Positions 17,753 to 25,937 of a stretch of 64,000 nucleotides of DNA are shown here, piece after piece (within the stretch, counting starts at the first letter, position 1; each line of letters starts with the position of its first letter). The translations under genes were made by a program, and so were the position numbers. Location: the NCBI RefSeq assembly GCF_044003965.1, contig NZ_JBAWKC010000002.1, positions 248,001 through 312,000 of the forward strand, written 5' to 3'. Under the pieces are notes generated by a model, which saw only the letters and a program-made list of their open reading frames with translations, was not told where the DNA came from and did no database searches. The stretch is from Yeosuana aquiaggeris (lineage in GTDB: Bacteria; Bacteroidota; Bacteroidia; Flavobacteriales; Flavobacteriaceae).

Positions 17753-18919
17753 ATGAAAAGGCGTCAATTTTTATCTATTTCGGCAACATTTACAGGAGGG
17801 GCATTAATTGTTCCAAATTTTCTGTATGCTTTAAAAAATCAGACATTTGTAAATAGCAGTTCAGAATGTTTGATCTTCATTCAACTTAACGGAGGAAATG
17901 ATGGATTAAATACATTTATACCTTATGATGACCCATTATATAAAATACTAAGACCCAATATTGGTTTTTCAAAAGAAGAGGTTATTAATAAAAGTAATGG
18001 TATGGGATTTCATCCTATTTTAACTGGTATTTCCAATATTCAACAAAATGGAGATCTAAGTGTGATACAAAATGTAGGTTATCCGGAACCTAATAGGTCA
18101 CACTTTAGAAGTCAGGAAATATGGCAAACAGCTTCAGCTTCAAATGAATATTTAAGTTATGGTTGGTTAGGCAGGTATTTAGATTTGCAATGTAATGACC
18201 ATATGCCCACAGCAGGTATTAATTTAGATACCATTGACAATTTATCTTTAAAAGGTGAAGAACCTAATTTCATAACTGTTAATAATTTAAATCAGTTTAA
18301 ACAGAGAGAACCTGAACATGAGACAATGAAACTATCAGGTAATCCTCAACTAGATTTTGCTAGAAAAATATCTTTTTCTGTGAATGAAGGTTCAGAAGAA
18401 ATACAAAAAGCCTTAAAAAAATCAAAAAAAGAAATTTCATATCCTAAATCTCAATTAGCTTCAAAAATGGAGTGGATTGCACGATTAATAAAAGGCAATT
18501 TAAACTCAAAAGTATATTATACATCACTTAATGGTTTTGATACACATAATAATCAATTAGGGGTTCATCAAAATAAACTAAAAGAGTTAGATGAAGTAGT
18601 AACGGCATTTTATCAAGATTTAAAAAATGCCAGATTATTGGAACAAGCTACTATCGTTATTTTTTCAGAATTTGGAAGACGCGTAAAAGACAATGGAAGT
18701 GGTACTGACCATGGAACTGCAGCACCTATGCTAATCATTGGTGGGAAAAACAAAAGCGTTGTGTTTGGAGAAAATCCTGATTTAAAAAATCTTGATAATG
18801 GCGACTTAATCTATAAGATAGATTTTAGAAGTGTATATGCAACTTTGTTAAATGATAAAATGGTATTTAACCCTAAAGATATTGGAATAAATAATGATTT
18901 ATTAAAAGGAGTGTTTTAA
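17753..18919 (+). CDS. DUF1501 family protein
   Basis: A 388-residue protein of the DUF1501 family, which has an alkaline-phosphatase/sulfatase-like fold. The N-terminus MKRRQFLSIS followed by a hydrophobic stretch has the twin-arginine look of an exported protein. Conserved segments are IQLNGGNDGLNT, FRSQEIWQTAS, GFDTHNNQLGVH, and FSEFGRRVKDNGSGTDHGTA, which holds likely metal-binding Asp/His residues. It is paired with the upstream DUF1800 gene. The substrate is unknown. Confidence 0.9.
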   Translation: MKRRQFLSISATFTGGALIVPNFLYALKNQTFVNSSSECLIFIQLNGGNDGLNTFIPYDDPLYKILRPNIGFSKEEVINKSNGMGFHPILTGISNIQQNGDLSVIQNVGYPEPNRSHFRSQEIWQTASASNEYLSYGWLGRYLDLQCNDHMPTAGINLDTIDNLSLKGEEPNFITVNNLNQFKQREPEHETMKLSGNPQLDFARKISFSVNEGSEEIQKALKKSKKEISYPKSQLASKMEWIARLIKGNLNSKVYYTSLNGFDTHNNQLGVHQNKLKELDEVVTAFYQDLKNARLLEQATIVIFSEFGRRVKDNGSGTDHGTAAPMLIIGGKNKSVVFGENPDLKNLDNGDLIYKIDFRSVYATLLNDKMVFNPKDIGINNDLLKGVF

Positions 18920-19021
18920 GTGAAGGCATATTTTAAATTTTAGTTGTTTCAAAAATCTTCTGTTAAATTTTCGAAAAACTCCATTATTTGGTTCGAGAAT
19001 AAGTCAATCAAGAGTACAATT

Positions 19022-19065
19022 AAAACCGTAAATACTTTATTTACAAAATATTACGGGTTTTTTAT
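19022..19065 (+). terminator. Possible terminator downstream of DUF1501 gene
   Basis: Arms near 19022-19031 and 19051-19062 (AAAACCGTAA against TTACGGGTTTT) pair with one bulged base and run into a T-rich stretch. The loop is long and the site is about 100 bases past the stop codon, so the call is weak. Confidence 0.4.
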
Positions 19066-19180
19066 TTCTCATTTTGTCAACCATATTAAAAAAGTTATAT
19101 TCTTAGGTCTTTTGAATACTTATCAAGACTATGACTGTATTTAAAACTTCTTATTTCTGTTATGGTGCTATACTCAGGAC

Positions 19181-19564
19181 TTACATAATAGCAAAACCCC
19201 CACTTAATACGACACCTGTAACTACTACAACAATAAACCCTCCTAAATATATTAATGCTCCTACAATCGTTGACATAGGTTTATTCTTGATCCTAACTAT
19301 TTCGACAGCTTCCTTTTGAATCGGAATTTTAGTTAAACCGCCATGAACTTTTTTAATTCCAAAATATTCCTGATTAATTTTGGTGATATTAAGATACTTC
19401 ATAGTTTGATTATCATTGGTTGTAATTCTAACTTTGGTATCTGCCCTTACTGCTTCTTCAAGAGTAACATTTGTAGATTTATAAACTGTAACACAGCCTT
19501 GAAACAATATTAATACCGAGAAAAATAGTGTTATTACTTTTAAATGTACTTTAAGTGTTCTCAT
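19181..19564 (-). CDS. Small lipoprotein of unknown function
   Basis: A 127-residue protein with a lipoprotein signal peptide (lipobox LFQGC, Cys24). A short soluble region follows, with alternating charged residues of the type seen in small beta-sheet domains. A strongly hydrophobic, glycine-rich C-terminal segment (about residues 97-127) may be a membrane helix or helical hairpin. No family was recognised. It lies 103 bases downstream of the secreted-protein gene at 19667-20134 on the same strand. Confidence 0.65.
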   Translation of the reverse strand: MRTLKVHLKVITLFFSVLILFQGCVTVYKSTNVTLEEAVRADTKVRITTNDNQTMKYLNITKINQEYFGIKKVHGGLTKIPIQKEAVEIVRIKNKPMSTIVGALIYLGGFIVVVVTGVVLSGGFAIM

Positions 19565-19666
19565 AATAATTATCTTTTATTAAAAATTAACTATTGGTAA
19601 ATTAGTTACAATTTAAAATCACCACTAAAACTTGGCCAACTAGAATATGGGACACAAAATATTTAA

Positions 19667-20134
19667 CTACTTATTCTTAATTATATACCATCTGTATCCC
19701 AAATTCAAAATCGCTTTTGATTGAAATGATAATGATGCATCGGAATTAAGTGGGTTAAATTCAATGGAGGTAATCCAATATCCTTTTTTCCCTTTCGTAA
19801 AACTAGATTGCAAGTACAGATTAAATGGGAATGGTCTTACTCCGACGATTACTTTAGTATTATTAAACTTTTTACCTATTCCCAATTTACCTGTAACAAG
19901 TGATGGAAGGGCAAATCCCGCTTCATATTCAAAAATTAAATTATTTTCATTGATATATGTCCCCCCCCAAAGAACTGAAGTTCCGGGAAAAACGAAATCA
20001 TCTTCAGTCATATAAGCAACACCAAAATTCCATTCCACGAAAGAATGCTTTGATTTTTCGCTAGATATTTCTTGTGCGTCAATGTTACTAAAGAAAAAAA
20101 ATGATAAAAGAGAAATTAAAAGTAGTTTTTTCAT
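19667..20134 (-). CDS. Secreted protein of unknown function, beta-rich
   Basis: A 155-residue protein with a signal peptide (MKKLLLISLLSFFFF through IDAQ). The rest alternates hydrophobic and polar residues and ends with a lysine-rich tail after aromatic-rich strands (LNLGYRWYI), like a small outer-membrane barrel or surface protein. No family was recognised. The reading frame contains a run of eight G residues encoding Trp-Gly-Gly near residue 57, where a length change would shift the frame. Confidence 0.65.
   Translation of the reverse strand: MKKLLLISLLSFFFFSNIDAQEISSEKSKHSFVEWNFGVAYMTEDDFVFPGTSVLWGGTYINENNLIFEYEAGFALPSLVTGKLGIGKKFNNTKVIVGVRPFPFNLYLQSSFTKGKKGYWITSIEFNPLNSDASLSFQSKAILNLGYRWYIIKNK
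19961..19968 (-). repeat. Eight-base G homopolymer inside a coding region
   Basis: Eight consecutive C on the plus strand (G on the coding strand) lie in the gene at 19667-20134. Such a tract is conspicuous in AT-rich DNA and is a potential slipped-strand mispairing site. Confidence 0.8.
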
Positions 20135-20547
20135 GATTACATTTTTTGGTTAAACTTTTGGTTGTAAATGTTTCTTTTTATATGAAATAGTGTCTGAATC
20201 TCTTACTTTATGTTTCATTTACTCATAAAAATAGTTAAGCCATTTCAGTAGGCGATTTTTAATATGCGGTGTTTTAAAAGTGTTTTTAGCGAAAATCGCA
20301 AAAAGAAGTAAAATAGGATTTGGAGTTTTGCAATAAATGAGGACACCTAAATTCTAACCAGAAACGTCAAAACACCTACTAATTATAAAAAACATTTTTT
20401 TTTCAAATGATACTGAATTTTAAATTCCTCTACTTAGGTCTCTTGCACACTAATCCAAAGCCTGAGCGTATTTAAAACTCATGATTTTTAAATAAAACAA
20501 ATAAATAATTAAACTTATATTTACATAAATAATAAATAATAAATAAT
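20135..20547. other. 413-base intergenic region without recognised genes
   Basis: No coding sequence with a plausible start and composition was seen on either strand. The region is AT-rich with a T run near 20396. Just upstream of the CDGSH gene there is a short tandem of AATAAAT units (about 20527-20546) and a TATATTTA sequence that partly matches the minus-7 consensus. Confidence 0.5.
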
Positions 20548-20787
20548 ATGAAAAAACCGACTATTGCTGGAAAAACACCACTACCAGTACAATTAGAAGC
20601 TGGAAAAACTTATGCCTGGTGCTCATGTGGAGAATCTTCCAATCAGCCATTTTGTGATGGCTCTCATAAGGGTTCTTCTTTTTCCCCTAAAGTTTTTGTG
20701 GCAGAAGAAACAAAAACATCTTATTTATGCAATTGCAAACAAACAGCTAAACCTGGATTTTGCGATGGTTCACATAAGCATTTGTAG
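20548..20787 (+). CDS. CDGSH iron-sulfur domain protein
   Basis: A 79-residue cytosolic protein with two CDGSH zinc-finger-like motifs, each expected to bind a 2Fe-2S cluster through three Cys and one His. The motifs are CSCGESSNQPFCDGSH (about residues 29-44) and CNCKQTAKPGFCDGSH (about residues 62-77). It is a mitoNEET-like tandem type known in bacteria, with a proposed redox or cluster-transfer role. It stands alone between the secreted-protein gene and the DUF6090 array. Confidence 0.95.
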   Translation: MKKPTIAGKTPLPVQLEAGKTYAWCSCGESSNQPFCDGSHKGSSFSPKVFVAEETKTSYLCNCKQTAKPGFCDGSHKHL

Positions 20788-20947
20788 TATTTCTGAATAA
20801 AAATAAAAGAACTTGTCTATTGCATAACAGTTAATGCGAATGTCTTTAGTGATGTAGTTGCCTAAAAATATACCTTTATGCCAAACAGTTCCTTGTCTTT
20901 CTTCAAAGGATAGTTTGTTAAATTGCTATAAGGTTATTTAAATATAG

Positions 20948-20967
20948 ACAGTGTTGCACTTTCGTTA
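20948..20967 (-). repeat. DUF6090 3'-end motif, copy a
   Basis: On the plus strand it reads GACAGTGTTGCACTTTCGTT plus A. It includes the stop codon of DUF6090 copy 1 and matches the site at 23439-23459 at 18 of 21 positions. Confidence 0.65.
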
Positions 20968-21723
20968 TTTTCTTAATTCAGACTCTATAATTGCGAGAGT
21001 TTCTTTTATATAATTTTGGATTTTATTTTGATAAATTAGTCTATGATTTTCAACAATAGTTTTATCTATCAAAAGCCCTAAATATACTTTATTAGATATA
21101 ATTTCATCGACAGCTTTTTGAATAGTATTAACGTTTATCACAATATCTAAGTCATTATATACTTGAAGTTTCATTAGATTATGAGAAAAAGGAGCGGACA
21201 ACTTATTAAACTCAAGCATATAGCCCATAGATTCCTCATGATCTTCAAAACCCGATTTGACTTCACTAGAAAATTGCGCAAGATTCCTTTTTAAATTTTC
21301 ATTATTTAATATATTGATATTTCCTGAACTTAAAATACCATCATAAGTTCCAGTAACATATTCTGCTCTATACCATGATTGTGCACCCGAGGTGACCATT
21401 TGTCCTATAGAATCAGGATCGATATTTTTATTATTTGACAACATCGCTTTTATTAATTCCTTACTATATCTAACAACATCTTCTTGTTTTTTAATAGTTT
21501 GTTGAAGGCGTAAATTATTTTCTTTAAAGTCATCGTTTAGAGAAATAAGTAATTTTTGTTCCTCTTTCTTTAATTTGTTTGTTTCATTCCAATTATTAAT
21601 CTGTAAAGCAATCAAAATCCCAATAACAACAAGAACAATTTCGCCAATAGCATATCTTAAATATTTTATTGGTTTGTTATCATCTGCTAATGTTTTACGG
21701 ATTTTTCTAAAGAATGGTATCAT
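20965..21723 (-). CDS. DUF6090 family membrane protein, copy 1
   Basis: A 252-residue protein with the family N-terminus: FFRKIRKTLADDNKP, then a single membrane segment YAIGEIVLVVIGILIALQ, then NNWNE. The remaining part is a predicted helical, charged domain on the other side of the membrane. DUF6090 function is unknown. This is the last of four consecutive paralogues and is most similar to copy 3 in the N-terminal segment, in both protein and DNA. Its stop codon lies inside a motif shared with copies 2 and 4. Confidence 0.88.
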   Translation of the reverse strand: MIPFFRKIRKTLADDNKPIKYLRYAIGEIVLVVIGILIALQINNWNETNKLKKEEQKLLISLNDDFKENNLRLQQTIKKQEDVVRYSKELIKAMLSNNKNIDPDSIGQMVTSGAQSWYRAEYVTGTYDGILSSGNINILNNENLKRNLAQFSSEVKSGFEDHEESMGYMLEFNKLSAPFSHNLMKLQVYNDLDIVINVNTIQKAVDEIISNKVYLGLLIDKTIVENHRLIYQNKIQNYIKETLAIIESELRK

Positions 21724-21771
21724 AATAGTGTTCTGCTTTTAATCAAGGTTAAGGTTTGGTATAAGATTAAG

Positions 21772-21788
21772 GTTTTGTGCTTTCGTTA
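21772..21788 (-). repeat. DUF6090 3'-end motif, copy b
   Basis: GTTTTGTGCTTTCGTTA on the plus strand, including the stop codon of DUF6090 copy 2. It is a shorter, more diverged version of the sites at 20948 and 23439. Confidence 0.5.
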
Positions 21789-22544
21789 TTTTTTTATTTC
21801 AAAGTCTAGTAGATTAATTATTTCCTTATTTAATTTAATACATCTTTCTTGTCTTTCGCGAAGAATTGTTTGATTGACGATTTGATTTTCTACTAAATTT
21901 TCGAACTCTGGTGATTTAAGCATTTCGCTGTTATCAATTTTAAATCCAGATTCCGGAAAACTTATTTCTCTGATTTGTTCATCTGTAGTCATTTTATCAG
22001 CATTTAGCCAACTTCCATTTTTCACTATGTATAAAATAAGGTATTTATTAAATTCAAGGGATAATTGTTCTTTATCTTTTAATGTTTCTAAAGTAGGAAA
22101 CCAAGAAGAAAGTCTATTGCGTAGAATTTCATTGCTTATTATTCCAAGGTTTCCAGAACTTACTAATTCTAAAAGAAATCCATTTTGTGGAAAGTAAACA
22201 GGTGTATAAGTTATTTGGTCAATTAAGCCATCAATGCTAAAGTTGTCAGAAAATTTGCTTCCCGTTTGATTGATGATTTTTAAACCCGTTTTCTTGCTAT
22301 TTTCAAGTGTATTGATGTTTTTTTCCATTTCTGAAAGATTGAATTCAAAATCTAATTTGAGATTTTGGAGAGTTTTCATCTCTTGTTTTTCTTGTTTCAG
22401 AGTATCATTATAATTATTGAGTTGTAAAGCAATTAATATTCCAATAACAACCAAAACAATTTCGCCAACAGCGTAAAACATATAATTACTTAACTTGTTT
22501 TCAGTCAGCATTTTTTGCCTAATTTTTCTAAAGAATTTTATCAT
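21786..22544 (-). CDS. DUF6090 family membrane protein, copy 2
   Basis: A 252-residue paralogue with FFRKIRQKMLTENKLSNY, the membrane segment YAVGEIVLVVIGILIALQ, NNYND, and a long helical domain. Its ATG overlaps the stop codon of copy 3 (TAATG arrangement), so the two are translationally coupled. The C-terminal domain has little in common with copies 1, 3 and 4 beyond general pattern, while the membrane part is nearly constant. Confidence 0.88.
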   Translation of the reverse strand: MIKFFRKIRQKMLTENKLSNYMFYAVGEIVLVVIGILIALQLNNYNDTLKQEKQEMKTLQNLKLDFEFNLSEMEKNINTLENSKKTGLKIINQTGSKFSDNFSIDGLIDQITYTPVYFPQNGFLLELVSSGNLGIISNEILRNRLSSWFPTLETLKDKEQLSLEFNKYLILYIVKNGSWLNADKMTTDEQIREISFPESGFKIDNSEMLKSPEFENLVENQIVNQTILRERQERCIKLNKEIINLLDFEIKK

Positions 22545-23296
22545 TACTTATTTAGATATTGTATTTCAAGTTCCACTTCCTTAATTAAACCATCTAATTC
22601 TTCTAAAGTCTCTTTTTGCCAACGCAATCGTAATAACATAAAATTCATATTGCGAACAATGACATTTTTAAATTGCATATTCTCACTTAACGTCTCCATA
22701 TTTATTGGTTTGTTCAATGCATATTCTTCATTAAAATTTTTATCTTGAGGTTCAGAGACTTCTAAATGAACATCCATTAAAGGTCTTAAATCATCGGTTA
22801 GAATTTTCCAATTTGTATTTTCTCTGTTTGCTATATTTTTAAAATGCCGTTCATACATCGAAGTGATTTTTGATCGAATACTATCATTTCTCAATATGTT
22901 TACGCCTTGGTTTTCAATATATTTATATGTTGTGTTTGCATTATTGAACAAATCGTCATTATTTATTAACTCGAAGCTATGTTTTAAACTATCATCAATA
23001 GCTTTATGTTCTTCAAAATAATTTAGAATCGTTTGAGATGCTTTAATTCTTTTTTCAGTAATATCTTTCAATCCTTCTATTTCAATTAGATTCGCTTTTA
23101 AATCTGTATTTAGCTTGGTCAAGATATTAACTTCTTGAAGCCGAGATTTTCGCTGTTCATTCCAATTATTAATACTCAAAGCAATCAAAATCCCTATGAC
23201 TACTAACACAATCTCACCAATAGCATATCTTAAATATTTTATTGGCTTGTTAGCATCTGCCAAATGTTTACGGATTTTTCTAAAGAATGGAGTCAT
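22544..23296 (-). CDS. DUF6090 family membrane protein, copy 3
   Basis: A 250-residue paralogue with FFRKIRKHLADANKP, YLRYAIGEIVLVVIGILIAL, SINNWNE and a helical C-terminal domain. The first 30 or so codons are almost identical in DNA to copy 1, and the identity continues a few bases upstream of the start. That points to recent duplication or gene conversion limited to the 5' end. It overlaps copy 2 by one base. Confidence 0.88.
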   Translation of the reverse strand: MTPFFRKIRKHLADANKPIKYLRYAIGEIVLVVIGILIALSINNWNEQRKSRLQEVNILTKLNTDLKANLIEIEGLKDITEKRIKASQTILNYFEEHKAIDDSLKHSFELINNDDLFNNANTTYKYIENQGVNILRNDSIRSKITSMYERHFKNIANRENTNWKILTDDLRPLMDVHLEVSEPQDKNFNEEYALNKPINMETLSENMQFKNVIVRNMNFMLLRLRWQKETLEELDGLIKEVELEIQYLNK

Positions 23297-23438
23297 AATA
23301 GTGGTTGGTTTTTGGTGAGGTGAATATCTGTCTATATCAACTCTTTAATACTAAGATATTGAATATTTGATTAGTTGATAAACTCGTATAAGGTTATTTA
23401 CTTTTTGTAAGTTGTCAGTGACCAAGCTATTACTTATG

Positions 23439-23459
23439 GACGGTGTTGTTCTTTCGCTA
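23439..23459 (-). repeat. DUF6090 3'-end motif, copy c
   Basis: GACGGTGTTGTTCTTTCGCT plus A on the plus strand, covering the stop codon of DUF6090 copy 4. A further shared block, TATAAGGTTATTTA, occurs at 23387-23400 and again at 20927-20940, a short distance beyond both genes. Confidence 0.65.
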
Positions 23460-24236
23460 TTCAGCTTGTTTTTCACACTTTTTCAATAAGAGTTGGTAAG
23501 ATTTTTCCATTAAATTATCGATTGCAGATAAATGCTGTTTTTCTCTGTCTGCCATTGCGATATTGAACAAGAGCACCAATTGTAATTTTTTATAATAGTC
23601 ACTGTTTTTATCTTTTGTCCAATCGTCATGAGGCAATATTTGTAGAATTTCTGGATCAAGTATTTGATGCACATATTCAAATTCTTGTATAGCACCAATT
23701 TCAATTGAAGTGTTAACCAGTTCAAAAACTTTTTTTATTATTTCATCTCTATTTTGTTTCAATTGAAGCTGTTTATTTTCCAATTCACTGTAATATTGAA
23801 TCAGGCTATTTTTTATGGTGATATCATCGAGTAACTTTAAGTTTCCTGAAGAAATTAAATCTTTGAAGGTCACATTACGAGGTTCATAAACCTCACTTCT
23901 GGTGGCCAATATAAACTGATTTATAATATAATGCTTTTCTTTTTTGCCTGAATCCAAATCCAATAAAATCTTTTTGCTTGAATCAATTCTATAATTTGCC
24001 TTATCTTTTAATTCGTCTATAAGTTGTTTGTCGAGTTCAAAATCTTCTAAAATTCTGCAATAATAAATAAGTTCCGATTCTGCGTTCTTTTTTATGTCAT
24101 TCCAATCATTAATAGATAATGCTATCAAAATCCCAATAACTACAAGAACAATTTCTCCAATAGCATACTTTAAATACTTTCCAGTTTTGTTTTTCTCCAT
24201 AATGTCGAATCGTATTTTTCTAAAGAATTTTATCAT
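23457..24236 (-). CDS. DUF6090 family membrane protein, copy 4
   Basis: A 259-residue paralogue, the first of the four in the direction of transcription: FFRKIRFDIMEKNKTGKY, membrane segment YAIGEIVLVVIGILIALS, then NDWND and a helical domain. A 160-base gap separates it from copy 3, so it may be a separate unit. Its stop codon (TAG) lies within the shared 3' motif at 23439-23459. The region upstream of its start has visibly higher GC than the surroundings and no recognised gene. Confidence 0.88.
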   Translation of the reverse strand: MIKFFRKIRFDIMEKNKTGKYLKYAIGEIVLVVIGILIALSINDWNDIKKNAESELIYYCRILEDFELDKQLIDELKDKANYRIDSSKKILLDLDSGKKEKHYIINQFILATRSEVYEPRNVTFKDLISSGNLKLLDDITIKNSLIQYYSELENKQLQLKQNRDEIIKKVFELVNTSIEIGAIQEFEYVHQILDPEILQILPHDDWTKDKNSDYYKKLQLVLLFNIAMADREKQHLSAIDNLMEKSYQLLLKKCEKQAE

Positions 24237-24484
24237 TGGTTAGCGGTTTGTCATAATGAAGCATGGCCACGTTGATATGGCGGGTTGCGTTGCAAGCAAA
24301 GCTTAACAATAGCAATAGAAGCCATTAGACGCAATTTGCTATATCCGCTGTGCTCAGAAAGAGCAGTTTCCCTGCACGTGTGCCCGGTCGCTTGTTTAAT
24401 TTTATTGACCCTAAATATAGTAAAAGGACAGCAAATTTTAGCCGTAATAATCTATCGCCTTTGTTGTGGTTAGTGTTTTTTATT
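24237..24484. other. Cassette-like intergenic element, GC-richer than surroundings
   Basis: About 130 bases (24260-24395) are clearly richer in GC than the neighbouring DNA and contain short inverted segments such as TTGCGTTGCAAGCAA (24286-24300). The right end (24461-24490) resembles the region at 25444-25470 just past the next gene. An open frame of 62 codons on the plus strand has no protein-like character and is not called. Confidence 0.45.
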
Positions 24485-25279
24485 TTATTTACTTAATTTC
24501 AAAATTCTAAATGCTCCTTGAATTACCAGGACAAAAACAATTGTTCCGATAATCAAATCAGGTTTGCTTGAACTCAACCAATTTACCAAAAGTCCAGCCA
24601 CTATAACTCCCAAATTGATAATTACATCATTTGAGGTGAAAATCATACTCGCTTTCATATGAGCTTCTTCTTTGCTTTTTGACTTTTGTAAAATGTAAAG
24701 ACAAATTCCGTTTGCGATAAGTGCAAAAATCGAAACGATAATCATTGTTGAAAAATCGGGAAGTTTCTCGTCTCCAAAAAACCTTCTTAAGACTTCTACA
24801 AATCCAATAATTGCAAGTGTTATTTGAAAATATCCAGCGAATTTTGCGATCCGCTTTTTCTTTATTATCGTTCCGCCAACCGCAAACAAACTAATTCCGT
24901 AAACAAATGAGTCAGCAAGCATATCCAAACTGTCGGCAACTAATCCCATTGATTTTGAGATTATTCCAGTCGTCATTTCGATTAGGAAAAAGGCGAAATT
25001 TATTCCGAGGACAGTCCAAAGTAGTTTTTTCTGGCTTGCAGTTTCTTTAAATTCTGTTTGGTCGGTTTGTTCGGTTGAGATTTTCTTTCCGCCTAAATTC
25101 AGTTCGAGAACGGACTTTTCGATGTGGTCAATTTCTCCGCTGTGAAAAACGGTCAATTTTCTATTCGGAATATCAAAGTCTAAACTCGCAATAGTTGAAA
25201 TTCCGTTCAATTTCATTCGGATTAGATTTTCCTCGGAAGGACAATCCATTTTGGTAATCTCAAATATTGTTTTATTCAT
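24485..25279 (-). CDS. Cation diffusion facilitator family transporter with N-terminal HMA-like domain
   Basis: A 264-residue inner-membrane protein. Residues 1-70 resemble a heavy-metal-associated domain, but the usual CxxC site is reduced to one Cys (KMDCPSEENL). Residues about 83-260 form a six-helix cation-efflux region with a metal-site-like DSLDMLAD in helix 2 and SNDVIIN in helix 5, where CDF transporters carry the paired D/H residues. It lacks the long cytoplasmic C-terminal domain of ZitB-type proteins. The metal cannot be told. It lies in a region with cassette-like flanks. Confidence 0.82.
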   Translation of the reverse strand: MNKTIFEITKMDCPSEENLIRMKLNGISTIASLDFDIPNRKLTVFHSGEIDHIEKSVLELNLGGKKISTEQTDQTEFKETASQKKLLWTVLGINFAFFLIEMTTGIISKSMGLVADSLDMLADSFVYGISLFAVGGTIIKKKRIAKFAGYFQITLAIIGFVEVLRRFFGDEKLPDFSTMIIVSIFALIANGICLYILQKSKSKEEAHMKASMIFTSNDVIINLGVIVAGLLVNWLSSSKPDLIIGTIVFVLVIQGAFRILKLSK

Positions 25280-25459
25280 TCAAATTTTCGGTTTTCGAAC
25301 ATTAACCACAACGGCCATGCGGATACGGCGTTTTAAATATGGTGCGTTTGGCATTTCAACGCTCCAAACTTTCAATTTACTACTATGTTTATTTATTGCA
25401 ACAATCTTCAATTTAGCAGTATCTGCCAAATACACTATATTTTTTGTTGTATGGTGTAT
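25280..25459. other. Cassette-like intergenic element
   Basis: A 180-base spacer with a GC-richer block (about 25305-25355). Its right end, TTGTTGTATGGTGTATTTAT and the bases that follow, parallels the end of the element at 24237-24484. In both places the downstream stop codon is part of the similar sequence. No gene is supported. Confidence 0.4.
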
Positions 25460-25897
25460 TTATTTTATTTCATAAATCACTTTATTTTTAACAATCTTTT
25501 TTAAAATGAACAAAATTAATAAGGATATTACACCACCTATTAAAGACCCATAAATATCTTTCCAGTCAAATACTCCACGAGGCAAATAGGGCTGCAATAT
25601 TTCATAAAGAATATATCCGATCACAATAAATCCAATTACATTAAATACTTTCTTTCTTGGAGAGTTCAATAATGCCAAACTAAAAAATATTTGAACGATT
25701 ATTCCCCCCGAATTTCCAATGCTATCAGCAATTCCGTAATCATTAATGTTATTCGAATAAATATATGGTCTGTAGATATTTCTTCCTATTTCCGTCAGAA
25801 AGAAAAATAAAACTGCAATTCCGAAATAAATAACTCTTAATCTATCAATAGTTTTTATTGATGCCTTATCCGTAAAAAAGTTATTATGCTTTTTCAT
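25460..25897 (-). CDS. VanZ-like membrane protein
   Basis: A protein of about 145 residues with four hydrophobic segments. The segment YEILQPYLPRGVFDWKDIYG between helices 3 and 4 resembles the conserved E..Q....R.FD..DI motif of VanZ-like proteins, a family linked to glycopeptide resistance but mostly of unknown function. An ATG seven codons upstream is possible. The ATG at 25897 is preferred because a purine-rich AGGAAACCAAGAA precedes it. It is flanked by cassette-like spacers. Confidence 0.6.
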   Translation of the reverse strand: MKKHNNFFTDKASIKTIDRLRVIYFGIAVLFFFLTEIGRNIYRPYIYSNNINDYGIADSIGNSGGIIVQIFFSLALLNSPRKKVFNVIGFIVIGYILYEILQPYLPRGVFDWKDIYGSLIGGVISLLILFILKKIVKNKVIYEIK

Positions 25898-25937
25898 TTC
25901 TTGGTTTCCTGTAAACACATTTACACAAATTATAAGT

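Noticed and set aside
18944..19319. Plus-strand open frames of 66 and 62 codons after the DUF1501 gene
   Set aside because: They lack ribosome-binding context and family similarity, and one is antisense to the lipoprotein gene.
20380..20410. Possible insertion-sequence remnant in the 413-base intergenic region
   Set aside because: No inverted terminal repeats, target duplications or transposase fragments could be found by eye.
24285..24473. 62-codon open frame on the plus strand before the cation-efflux gene
   Set aside because: It lies in the GC-richer spacer, has no family resemblance and runs opposite to all neighbouring genes. It is better explained as part of the cassette-like element.
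25251..25475. 74-codon open frame on the plus strand
   Set aside because: It covers a spacer and the ends of two minus-strand genes, and the translation is low-complexity and hydrophobic without a proper signal.
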